A stretch of 64,000 bases of DNA from Sphingobacteriaceae bacterium (GTDB taxonomy: Bacteria > Bacteroidota > Bacteroidia > Sphingobacteriales > Sphingobacteriaceae), in the NCBI GenBank assembly GCA_017745075.1, contig JAGIAD010000014.1:1-64000 (forward strand), given 5' to 3'. Under the pieces are notes generated by a model. That model saw only the letters and a program-made list of their open reading frames with translations, had not been told where the DNA came from and did not search any database. This document shows, piece after piece, positions 9,821 to 17,304 of this stretch. The number at the start of each line of letters is the position of its first letter. The stretch's first letter is position 1. The translations under genes and the position numbers were made by a program.

Positions 9821-10654
9821 TTACTTCACTTTAAAATTGAAGACCACTACACCGGTTTGGTTATCGCCACCAATTTCGGTTTTACTTAGGGAAGATTCCA
9901 TTACGGCTTTAATACATTTGTTTACCAGTTCGGTGTCGGTAATGGTAGAGCCTTTAAGTTCCTGGTTGGCACGGATAATATCGCCATTTCTATTGAAATA
10001 AATCCGGATGGCTATTCTACCTGTTTTCTGGCCGTCGTCTTGTGGCACCACCAGATTGGAGAAATGTCTTAATGCAATGGGTTTATTCCCAAATCCGGAA
10101 CCACCTTCGCCGTAATTATTCGATAGGGGATCGCCATTAACTGAGCCCTGGTTCCCTGGTGTGGTACCTGTTCCGTCTCCTTTACCCTGGCCAGTATTCT
10201 TTTTACCTTTATAAAGTGCATTTTGATTGATTACCGGTTTGGCGGGTTTATCTTCCGTAACTGTTGTTGGTGCAACTTTAGTTGGTTTGGTCGCTTTTGT
10301 ATTTACCGCAATTGCATCTTCGGTATTCTGTGTCTGGATTTCCTTATTGCTGCTTTCAGTAGCGGTAGTTGGGGTAACCTTTTCTTCGGGCGTAACCTTT
10401 TCCGGTGCTTTACCATTGGCATTAGGATCTGCCGATGGCTCTTCGATACTGGTATAATCATCGCCCATACCTTCGGCCGAAGTACCATAATTTACCACCA
10501 TACCGCCCATACCCACTTCTTCAGGTGGCTGGAATGAACCAATCACAATAAAAAAGCTGATCAACAACAGAAAGCCCATAATACCGCTTGCTATCGCAAT
10601 GGCCTTGGGATAGTTGTTTTCTTCGCGAGGTATATTTTGTGCTTTGTAGTTCAT
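9821..10654 (-). CDS. TonB-like energy transducer
   Basis: A 277-aa protein with one N-terminal membrane helix (about 20-43, AIAIASGIMGFLLLISFFIV), a long Pro/Thr/Glu/Lys-rich periplasmic linker, a Gly/Asn-rich stretch, and a C-terminal TonB-like domain starting near RIAIRIYFNRNGDI. This is the layout of TonB/TolA-type force transmitters. The start overlaps the ExbD stop by one base, so it is translationally coupled. Together with the TolQ/ExbB and ExbD genes it would carry proton-motive force to an outer-membrane partner. Whether that partner is a TonB receptor or a Tol-Pal-like system is not decided by the sequence. Confidence 0.82.
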   Translation of the reverse strand: MNYKAQNIPREENNYPKAIAIASGIMGFLLLISFFIVIGSFQPPEEVGMGGMVVNYGTSAEGMGDDYTSIEEPSADPNANGKAPEKVTPEEKVTPTTATESSNKEIQTQNTEDAIAVNTKATKPTKVAPTTVTEDKPAKPVINQNALYKGKKNTGQGKGDGTGTTPGNQGSVNGDPLSNNYGEGGSGFGNKPIALRHFSNLVVPQDDGQKTGRIAIRIYFNRNGDIIRANQELKGSTITDTELVNKCIKAVMESSLSKTEIGGDNQTGVVVFNFKVK

Positions 10655-11055
10655 TATTTTTTAGGCTCAACGGCTACAACTAGTTTCAATTTTAATTTAT
10701 TGGCAATATCGTTTACCACAAATCCATCCTGGTATGTCACGTTACGCGAAACATATAAAAGAATGGTCATATCGGGAGCCAGTTTTTGGTATGATGCCAG
10801 GGTAGGTTCCAATTCTTCTATACTAACCGGTTTCTTTTCAACGAAATATTTAAGGTTTTCGTCTATAGTAACCGTAACAGCTTTTTTAGCAGTCGATTGC
10901 TGTCCGCTTGATGATTGAGGCAGTAATAATTTAACTACGGTAGGATTTACCACGGCTGAGGCCAATAGGAAGAACAACATCAGGAAGAACATAATATCGT
11001 TCAACGCTGAAGTATGTACTTCTACTGATCCTTTTGTTCTTTTACGTAAATTCAT
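10654..11055 (-). CDS. ExbD/TolR-family protein
   Basis: A 133-aa inner-membrane protein with a single N-terminal helix and a periplasmic domain. The helix contains the proton-path aspartate (D20, in SALNDIMFFLMLFFLLAS), corresponding to the essential Asp of ExbD/TolR. It shares one base with each of its neighbours, the TolQ/ExbB gene before it and the TonB-like gene after it, which indicates tight coupling and a joint complex. Confidence 0.92.
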   Translation of the reverse strand: MNLRKRTKGSVEVHTSALNDIMFFLMLFFLLASAVVNPTVVKLLLPQSSSGQQSTAKKAVTVTIDENLKYFVEKKPVSIEELEPTLASYQKLAPDMTILLYVSRNVTYQDGFVVNDIANKLKLKLVVAVEPKK

Positions 11056-11759
11056 TATTTGCCCGGTTCTTCTAGTAAATCAATAAAATCAATTGCATCG
11101 GTTTCCATTTTAAGAATGATTTTCTCTACCATGATGTTTAAAATGTGGTAAAGTACGTAAGCAATGATACCGATAATCAACCCGGTTGCAGAGGTGATCA
11201 TTTTGGTATATAAACCACCTGAAATGGTTCCGATTTCGATAGCGCCTTTAATGGATACCTGGTGGAAGATGGTAATTACCCCCACAATGGTTCCTACGAA
11301 ACCAAGCATCGGTGCAATACCGGCAACAATACCCAATATACTGATGTTTTTTTCCAGTTTGGAAACCTCTAATTTACCTACGTTTTCGATGGCTCCTTCA
11401 ATATCTTTAATTGGGCGACCAATACGTTTTAAACCTTTTTGCAACATGCGCGAAAGGGGAGAATTGTTATTCCTTAAAAGAGACATGGCGCCATCTAAAT
11501 TCCCCGACTGGATATAAGACCTGACCTGACCCATCAGATTGGCTTCATCTTTAGTCGCTTTTTTTATGGTTAAATAGCGTTCTACGAAAATAATTAATGC
11601 TAAAAAGGCAAGGAAAGCCAATGGGATCATTACCCAGCCTCCCTTGAAAAGAAGGTCGATAAAATGTAATTGTTCCTGTGGTTGTGTTACTGCCTGGTTT
11701 AGTGCATTTGCGGTGTCTTGTAATGCTTTTGTGGTGTCCTGAATTAATAGATTTATCAT
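11055..11759 (-). CDS. MotA/TolQ/ExbB proton channel protein
   Basis: A 234-aa channel subunit with three membrane helices: about 39-60 (GGWVMIPLAFLAFLALIIFVE), about 140-165 (ISILGIVAGIAPMLGFVGTIVG) and about 185-210. The IAPMLGFVGTIVGVI segment is the family core motif. Its ATG overlaps the stop of the HU/SPOR gene by four bases (ATGA), so the HU/SPOR protein and the channel are probably made in fixed ratio. TolQ and ExbB cannot be told apart here. Confidence 0.92.
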   Translation of the reverse strand: MINLLIQDTTKALQDTANALNQAVTQPQEQLHFIDLLFKGGWVMIPLAFLAFLALIIFVERYLTIKKATKDEANLMGQVRSYIQSGNLDGAMSLLRNNNSPLSRMLQKGLKRIGRPIKDIEGAIENVGKLEVSKLEKNISILGIVAGIAPMLGFVGTIVGVITIFHQVSIKGAIEIGTISGGLYTKMITSATGLIIGIIAYVLYHILNIMVEKIILKMETDAIDFIDLLEEPGK

Positions 11760-13555
11760 TTTGGTTGTGTGTTGTTAAAAATCTGCTGTACGTAAAAGCC
11801 TTTTCCTTTTAGTTTTTTCTGTAAAACCTCTTTTTGCTTTTTTGCTTCTTCTTCTGTTGCAAAACTTGCTATACTCACCTTTTTCCACGGACCCGCCATA
11901 TTTGCAATTTTGGCATTTATGCCATGGGTTTTCATGAAGGCAATATATTTTTCGGCTCCTTCAACTGTTTTATACGAGGCTGCAATAACATCAAACGTAG
12001 AAGGACCATGGTTTGGTACAACCTTATCGTCTTTTGGTTTTTCAACAGGAGCAGTAACCGCTGTTTTTGCTACAGGCTTATCCGTTGTTTTTGCATTCGT
12101 ATCTGTTTTTTTCTGAACCTGGTTGGCTTTTAAAATGCTATCGGTTTTGGCAATAGAATCCCTTTTTATTTTGGCTGAGTCAACAGTCACTTTTGGAGAG
12201 TCGATAGCCACAGGTGACGCTTTAGCGGCCTCGGTTTTACCGTTAAAAATCTCGGGCTTAATTAAATACGTAATGGCTGCAATGATCATCAAGATCAAAA
12301 TCACGATGGTTACTTTTAACCAGGTAGACATGCCGGTTTGCGGTTCCTGATCGTGTATAATCGGATCGTGACCAAAACGGTTCGGATGTTCGGCGTGCTG
12401 CTCCTTAATAAAGGCAGGTGCTTCTATTACCGGTTCGGTATGTTTAACTTCATCTTCCAGGTGGAGATAAGTTTTTGGCTCTTCAGTTTCTGTACGGAGT
12501 GAGAAACGGCCCGTGTATTCTTTTTGCGGTACGACCACCGTTTCAGGGGTTACCGTTTCAATTGCTGCAGCCGGATTATTTTCTTCTTCTGATTCCGGTG
12601 TATGTCCAAAACGACCTGGATTTTCTTCATGTTGCTCCACAACAGATTCAGGAACTTCAACGGTCGGTTCATCAACAGTTGCCCGGGCTTCAGGTACTGT
12701 TGTATTTTCTTCTACTTCATTTTCTGTTTCAGCAGGTAATGTAGTTTTCTCATCCTGAGGCTCTTCTGAAATGTTTTCTACTTCCTGTTCTGTTGTATTT
12801 TCAGGAGTTTCTATTTTATTTTCCTGCTCAATAAGCGGTTCAGCTTCAACTGCCTGTTGTTCAGCTGCAACATTTTCTATTTCCGATTCTGGTACATTTC
12901 CAAAACGGTTTGGATGTTCTTCATGCTGCTCCTTTATAAATTCGGGTGCTTCGATAATTTCTTCCCCATGATTTTCAGTATGTTGTAAAGTATGTTTAAG
13001 GTCGTCCTTTACTTCATCCGGTTCTATATTTTCGATTACAGGGTGATGATAAGATTTATTTTCGAAGGGAGAAGGTGCAGCCGGTGCTTCTGCAATTTCA
13101 TCATACACTTCTTCCTCATCTTCCGGTAAATCTGCTTTTACTTCTTCTGTTGCGGTTTCTGGTAAAGACGGCAGACCATAATATTCAGATCCGTAATTGA
13201 TGTTTTTTATCGGTTCGAAATCAAGCCCCTGTTCAGTGAAAAATAAACGACCGGTTTTATCCAGTTCGATCTCGTGGTCTAATTCCAGTTTTTCGTTTAC
13301 CTCTTTAACGAACTGTTCAATGTAATATTTGGCACTCTCATTAGAGATATTTCTTCTTGTAGAAATGAAATCTGGCAGGGCTTCTTCCCCGGTTACGTCG
13401 GTTGAAAACTGCAGCGTATATCCGGGAGGTAAAAACGTTTGTTTTTCCTTATCGTATCTTCCCGGGTATTTTTTTTTATAAAAAGTACCCAAGCCGGTAA
13501 TACCAACTTCTTTGCGTTGCTGCAAGAGCTCTAATAGGTATGATAGGATATCCAT
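11756..13555 (-). CDS. HU-CCDC81-type/SPOR membrane protein with peptide repeats
   Basis: A 599-aa bitopic protein. Residues 1 to about 115 resemble the bacterial HU-CCDC81 domains, an HU-like fold: ILSYLLELLQQRKEVGITGL, then GTFYKKKYPGRYD. Residues about 120-405 are a Glu/Pro/Thr-rich linker with three copies of EQHxExPxRFG (near 207, 306 and 384) and a decayed fourth. A membrane helix lies at about 413-433. After a Lys/Asp/Thr linker comes a SPOR domain at about 520-595 (FDVIAASYKTVEGAEKYIAF). SPOR domains bind peptidoglycan lacking stem peptides at division sites, so the C-terminus should be periplasmic and the HU-like part cytoplasmic. It is first in the operon with TolQ/ExbB, ExbD and TonB-like genes. 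DNA binding by the HU-like part is not shown. Confidence 0.85.
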   Translation of the reverse strand: MDILSYLLELLQQRKEVGITGLGTFYKKKYPGRYDKEKQTFLPPGYTLQFSTDVTGEEALPDFISTRRNISNESAKYYIEQFVKEVNEKLELDHEIELDKTGRLFFTEQGLDFEPIKNINYGSEYYGLPSLPETATEEVKADLPEDEEEVYDEIAEAPAAPSPFENKSYHHPVIENIEPDEVKDDLKHTLQHTENHGEEIIEAPEFIKEQHEEHPNRFGNVPESEIENVAAEQQAVEAEPLIEQENKIETPENTTEQEVENISEEPQDEKTTLPAETENEVEENTTVPEARATVDEPTVEVPESVVEQHEENPGRFGHTPESEEENNPAAAIETVTPETVVVPQKEYTGRFSLRTETEEPKTYLHLEDEVKHTEPVIEAPAFIKEQHAEHPNRFGHDPIIHDQEPQTGMSTWLKVTIVILILMIIAAITYLIKPEIFNGKTEAAKASPVAIDSPKVTVDSAKIKRDSIAKTDSILKANQVQKKTDTNAKTTDKPVAKTAVTAPVEKPKDDKVVPNHGPSTFDVIAASYKTVEGAEKYIAFMKTHGINAKIANMAGPWKKVSIASFATEEEAKKQKEVLQKKLKGKGFYVQQIFNNTQPK

Positions 13556-13718
13556 TCGGATAAAATTAAGCGTTTTAAAATTAAAAATTATATTCTACCT
13601 TCAAATAGTGTTCAGGGTGTATTACACATCCCATTACAAAAAGGGGACAAAAACGGCTACAGTTTAGTTATTTCGGTTATGAAAAACACAGTTTTCTGAA
13701 CAAATAGCTGTATCCGTT

Positions 13719-13741
13719 CAAAGATAACGGTTACAAAGATA
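13719..13741 (-). promoter_or_regulatory. tandem -7 promoter boxes before the HU/SPOR operon
   Basis: Two exact TATCTTTG boxes at 13719-13726 and 13734-13741, 15 bases apart in the same phase, about 165 bases before the HU/SPOR start. Either or both could be used. The rest of the gene-free stretch 13556-13941 shows only the endoglycosidase terminator. Confidence 0.4.
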
Positions 13742-13863
13742 GAAATGGTATGCTAGTAAGCAAATGGCTAAACCGATATAATATCGAATTTGGGGATTAA
13801 GCCTAAGCTACAAAAAACCTTTGCGGTAAAAAGCTTATGTAGAAAACGAAGATTGAGATTCAA

Positions 13864-13906
13864 AAATAGGCTGTATCAAACTGGTAAAATTTGATACAAC
13901 CTATTT
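13864..13906 (-). terminator. terminator of the SusCD-endoglycosidase operon
   Basis: AAATAGG(C)TGTATCAAA pairs with TTTGATACA(A)CCTATTT around a 9-base loop, with a short U-run on the minus transcript. It lies 36 bases after the endoglycosidase stop. Confidence 0.7.
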
Positions 13907-13941
13907 AGTTTTCTTGGTAATTTAAAAATTGTGCAGACGGT

Positions 13942-15567
13942 CTATAAACAAGGAACAGTTGTAGACCAATCGCTACTCTCCATATTAAGCAGGCTGGCGG
14001 TATGGCCGTGCCCGGTTGCATCCGCTGTAGTGGTTCCGGTTCCCTCGTCAAATTTCCAATAAGCTTCTAAATTGGCGCTTGTTGCAGCCACACTGCACTT
14101 GTTGGCCGAGATTGTCGATTGTGCTAATGCTGATTTCCAAACCCTCATTTCATCGAACTGGCCATTAAAACCTCTGTTGGCGTCCCAGCTTCTCGAAATC
14201 TGGAATGTGCCGTTGGCAACGATGGTACCAGTAGCATTCATGCTGGCGTCTAAAGTGCCATTGATGTAGATTTTCATGGTCGAACCATCGTAAGTTGCGG
14301 CAATATGATACCAGGTATTGGCACTTAGTGCAGTAGCAGAATTTAATTTTTTAGGTGTTGCACCCCCTGTATTCAACACAAACTGAACTTTATTGTTGGC
14401 TAAACCGGCATCACCTAAACGAAGCAAAGCCACATTGGCGTCGCTCACTTCGACACCCATAATGGTAGAAATATTTGGAGCAGTAGTTTTAAAGGCGGTT
14501 GGTTTAATCCATGCTTCGTAAGTTAAACTGCTGCCTGCAAGATTAAAAGTATTCGAATTTAAGTATTCATTTGTACCATCAAAAACCAAAGAGCGGTTTC
14601 CTGCCGGTGGGGGAGTACCTCCATTACCATCGATACAGTTTGGTTTTACATCAGTTGCTGCTCCGTAAAGTACGTTAGACATAGCAGATAATTTAGTTTG
14701 TGAGTTGTTGGCAACATTATAAACCATCGCACTGGCCAAGCCATTGTTTTTAACATAAGTAGCTACTGCAGCTTGGTCGCTATTGCCTAAATCGGTACCT
14801 AAACCTAATTTACTTTTTGGTACACCCGCATTAATATAAGGCTGCAAACGGCCGGCATAATTGGTAGAAAAGTAAGTTTGCTCAAATACATAATCTAAAA
14901 TATCGCCCAGTTTTTGGTTGTTATAAGTAGACGTAAAATAATTGGCCTGATTAAATGCAGCCATGGTAATGAGTTTACCGGTACCCATACGCGCCCTAAG
15001 CGCTGCAGCGGCAAGAACCAGCGAGCCATCATTCGCGGTGCAGGTAGAATACTCATCATCGATGTCGATTCCATCCAAACCATATTGTTGTACCGCATTG
15101 GCACACTGAACGGCAAAGGCATCGGCCTGGGCATAGGTAGTAAAACAGCCCCAGCCTGCATCCTGGTGGTTTCCAAGTACATCGAGTAGAACTTTTATAC
15201 CTAAAGATTTAAGGTAAGCTACCTTACCCGAATTTAAAGTTTCCTGTACCTGTGGATTAAAATAAAGGGTTGGTGTACCATTTACCGAATTGATATTGGC
15301 TGCGAAAATAACAGAAATACCGAATAACTGGCTGGCAGAAGTGCCATAAGTATAACAACCCGGATTTACAAAATTGTTGCTGTTTACCTCTACATAAGCG
15401 GTCATGAACGGACCTGTTAAGGTAAGGGCAGAGGCATTGGTTGCAGCTCGGGCCATTCCTTTGGTACTCAATAAGTTGTCTTCTTTTTCAGAATTAGCTT
15501 TTTTACAAGCATACAACAAGGCGAAAGCTGTTAACAGCAGCACGCCGAAAACGGTTAGTTTTCTCAT
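13942..15567 (-). CDS. Endo H-like GH18 endo-beta-N-acetylglucosaminidase with LamG domain, lipoprotein
   Basis: A lipoprotein (lipobox LLYAC, Cys21) with a GH18 domain at about 48-310. It follows Endo H closely: SVIFAANIN, LYFNPQVQ, LKSLGIKVLLDVLGNHQDAG, and the catalytic DxxDxDxE as DGIDIDDE, with acid/base Glu172. Endo H-type enzymes cut the GlcNAc-GlcNAc core of high-mannose or hybrid N-glycans. Residues about 322-540 form a concanavalin-like LamG domain (SLVFDGTNEYLNS to DATGHGHTASLLNMESSDW), a likely carbohydrate- or protein-binding module. It is last in an operon with SusC and SusD, after a hairpin that may lower its expression. Surface display is inferred from SusCD linkage and the lipid anchor. 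Confidence 0.9.
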   Translation of the reverse strand: MRKLTVFGVLLLTAFALLYACKKANSEKEDNLLSTKGMARAATNASALTLTGPFMTAYVEVNSNNFVNPGCYTYGTSASQLFGISVIFAANINSVNGTPTLYFNPQVQETLNSGKVAYLKSLGIKVLLDVLGNHQDAGWGCFTTYAQADAFAVQCANAVQQYGLDGIDIDDEYSTCTANDGSLVLAAAALRARMGTGKLITMAAFNQANYFTSTYNNQKLGDILDYVFEQTYFSTNYAGRLQPYINAGVPKSKLGLGTDLGNSDQAAVATYVKNNGLASAMVYNVANNSQTKLSAMSNVLYGAATDVKPNCIDGNGGTPPPAGNRSLVFDGTNEYLNSNTFNLAGSSLTYEAWIKPTAFKTTAPNISTIMGVEVSDANVALLRLGDAGLANNKVQFVLNTGGATPKKLNSATALSANTWYHIAATYDGSTMKIYINGTLDASMNATGTIVANGTFQISRSWDANRGFNGQFDEMRVWKSALAQSTISANKCSVAATSANLEAYWKFDEGTGTTTADATGHGHTASLLNMESSDWSTTVPCL

Positions 15568-15605
15568 AAGTTTAAAAGTTTTGGTTAGAAATTGGTTTTA
15601 TAAAA

Positions 15606-15633
15606 CGGTAGGATGATGCAAGTCATCCTACCG
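15606..15633 (-). promoter_or_regulatory. intercistronic hairpin between susD and endoglycosidase
   Basis: An 11-bp perfect stem, CGGTAGGATGA with TCATCCTACCG around a 6-base loop, then TTTTA in the minus transcript. It could act as a partial terminator or mRNA end-protector that sets enzyme levels below SusCD. Confidence 0.5.
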
Positions 15634-15649
15634 GTAATGCTCGTTGTGA

Positions 15650-17287
15650 CTAGAAATTTCCTTTATTCACGTCCCACCATAATCTGGTACCGCCATTGTC
15701 TGGTCCACCCAAAAGGCCAACCGCTTTAACAACCTCGGCGCTGTTTCCGTTACCATACTCGGTTGACGGATATGGCAATCTTCTGATCTGGGTTTGGGTA
15801 TTTATGGTTCCACCGCTGTTATTATTGGCTACAGTGAATAATTTAGGATACCCTGTACGCCTGTATTCGCTCCAGGCTTCCTGTCCGTCAGGGAAAATAG
15901 CCAACCATTTTTGGGTAATAATCCGTTCCAGTTTTTGCTCATTGGTAGCTGTAGGGTCCCATTTAATGGTAATTGTACTTACTGCTGCAGCATTGTTTGC
16001 AGGGTTTTTTGGATCTGTATAACCGGTTGGTTTGCTGCTCGCATCAGCAAGATAGTTGCCAGCGGCAACATTCCATTGTTGGAAAGATGTAGTAATTCCG
16101 GTTTCATAATTGGTTTGTGCATCTCCGGCACCAGTCCAGCCACGCAAGGCGGCTTCAGCTTTCAAAAACCATACTTCTGCAGCGGTCATTAAAATCTGTG
16201 GTGCTTTTTGTCCGATAACTGATTTTGTCGGATCTGTAGAATTTAGGCTTGAATAGGTTTTGTAACCCGGTTTACCCAAACCGTTAGACGAAGTGTTTGT
16301 TCCTGATCTGATACCAACGTATTGGCCTTTAAATAAAGGATCGGTAGCAGGTGTAGCATAAACAGGCAAACGTGGATCATTATATCCCGCTAAATAGGTC
16401 TGCAATGCTGCCCCCAACGCATTATCGCCATCGTAAGCAACGGTAACAATCCATAAGTCATTGTCTCTTGTACCAGACTGTGCTACTGCCGCATTATCTG
16501 CTGCAGTTGTTAATAAACCACCGGGTGCGCTCAATGCTTTTTCGCCTTGTAATTTGGCCGTATTGGCATCGGCTTTAACAATACGCATGGCTAAACGTAA
16601 ACGTAAAGAATTAGCCAGTTTTAACCATTTTACAGGATCGCCTGCATAAATCAGATCACCTTTATCATAAAAAGCTGTTTTACCCGGATTTGCGCTAATG
16701 TAAGCCTGTAAGTTATTGGCTGCTGTATCTATTTGCTTGAAAAATGCATCATAAACTGTTTTCTGATCGTTATATGGTGTTGATACCAGCGATGATCCAG
16801 CTGTAGTATATGGAATAGGGCCAAACTTATCTGTTACCCTGCTCATGGCCATTACCTGAACCAAAAGGGCAATTCCCCAGGCTTCAGGCGATTTAGTTTT
16901 AACCTGGCTCTGACCAATTTTGGATATTGGTGCCATTACATAGTTGTACTGATCGTTAAAACCGGTGCTATTCCAACCATCATTCAGCGAGTAGTTCATG
17001 TTGTTGATCCCTCCGCCAAAAGCTGTAGGTGCCATCATGTAACCACTAAAAGCATCGGCGCTCAAATTCTGTGCAATCTGATAGTTATGGAAAATCTCCT
17101 GCTCAATCGGGCCTATTGCCGACTTTAAAAGTGAAGTGGTCTGCTCAGGAGAAAGTGCTGTTGGATTGGTGTTAAAATCTTCAAAGTTTTTTGTACATCC
17201 AAAATTTAAGGCCATTAAAGATGCCAGCAAAACAGCCGACAATCCTTTAATCCTGTTGTTTGATGATTTATAATATATAGTTTTCAT
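15650..17287 (-). CDS. SusD/RagB-family glycan-binding lipoprotein
   Basis: A 545-aa outer-membrane lipoprotein (lipobox LNFGC, Cys31) that acts as the lid and glycan receptor of a SusCD importer. Family features are the N-terminal FEDFNTNPTALSPEQ, the TPR-like helices around KWLKLANSLRLRLAMRIV, and the C-terminal EQKLERIITQKWLAIFPDGQEAWSEYRRTGYPKL region, which points to the SusD-like_2 branch. It lies 17 bases after the paired SusC and is followed by the Endo H-like gene, so the ligand is probably an N-glycan or similar glycan. Confidence 0.92.
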   Translation of the reverse strand: MKTIYYKSSNNRIKGLSAVLLASLMALNFGCTKNFEDFNTNPTALSPEQTTSLLKSAIGPIEQEIFHNYQIAQNLSADAFSGYMMAPTAFGGGINNMNYSLNDGWNSTGFNDQYNYVMAPISKIGQSQVKTKSPEAWGIALLVQVMAMSRVTDKFGPIPYTTAGSSLVSTPYNDQKTVYDAFFKQIDTAANNLQAYISANPGKTAFYDKGDLIYAGDPVKWLKLANSLRLRLAMRIVKADANTAKLQGEKALSAPGGLLTTAADNAAVAQSGTRDNDLWIVTVAYDGDNALGAALQTYLAGYNDPRLPVYATPATDPLFKGQYVGIRSGTNTSSNGLGKPGYKTYSSLNSTDPTKSVIGQKAPQILMTAAEVWFLKAEAALRGWTGAGDAQTNYETGITTSFQQWNVAAGNYLADASSKPTGYTDPKNPANNAAAVSTITIKWDPTATNEQKLERIITQKWLAIFPDGQEAWSEYRRTGYPKLFTVANNNSGGTINTQTQIRRLPYPSTEYGNGNSAEVVKAVGLLGGPDNGGTRLWWDVNKGNF

Positions 17288-17304
17288 GTTGTTTTTGAAT
17301 AGAA

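Noticed and set aside
9821-13555. Calling the channel operon a complete Tol-Pal system
   Set aside because: No TolB or Pal gene is present, and TolQ cannot be told from ExbB by sequence alone.
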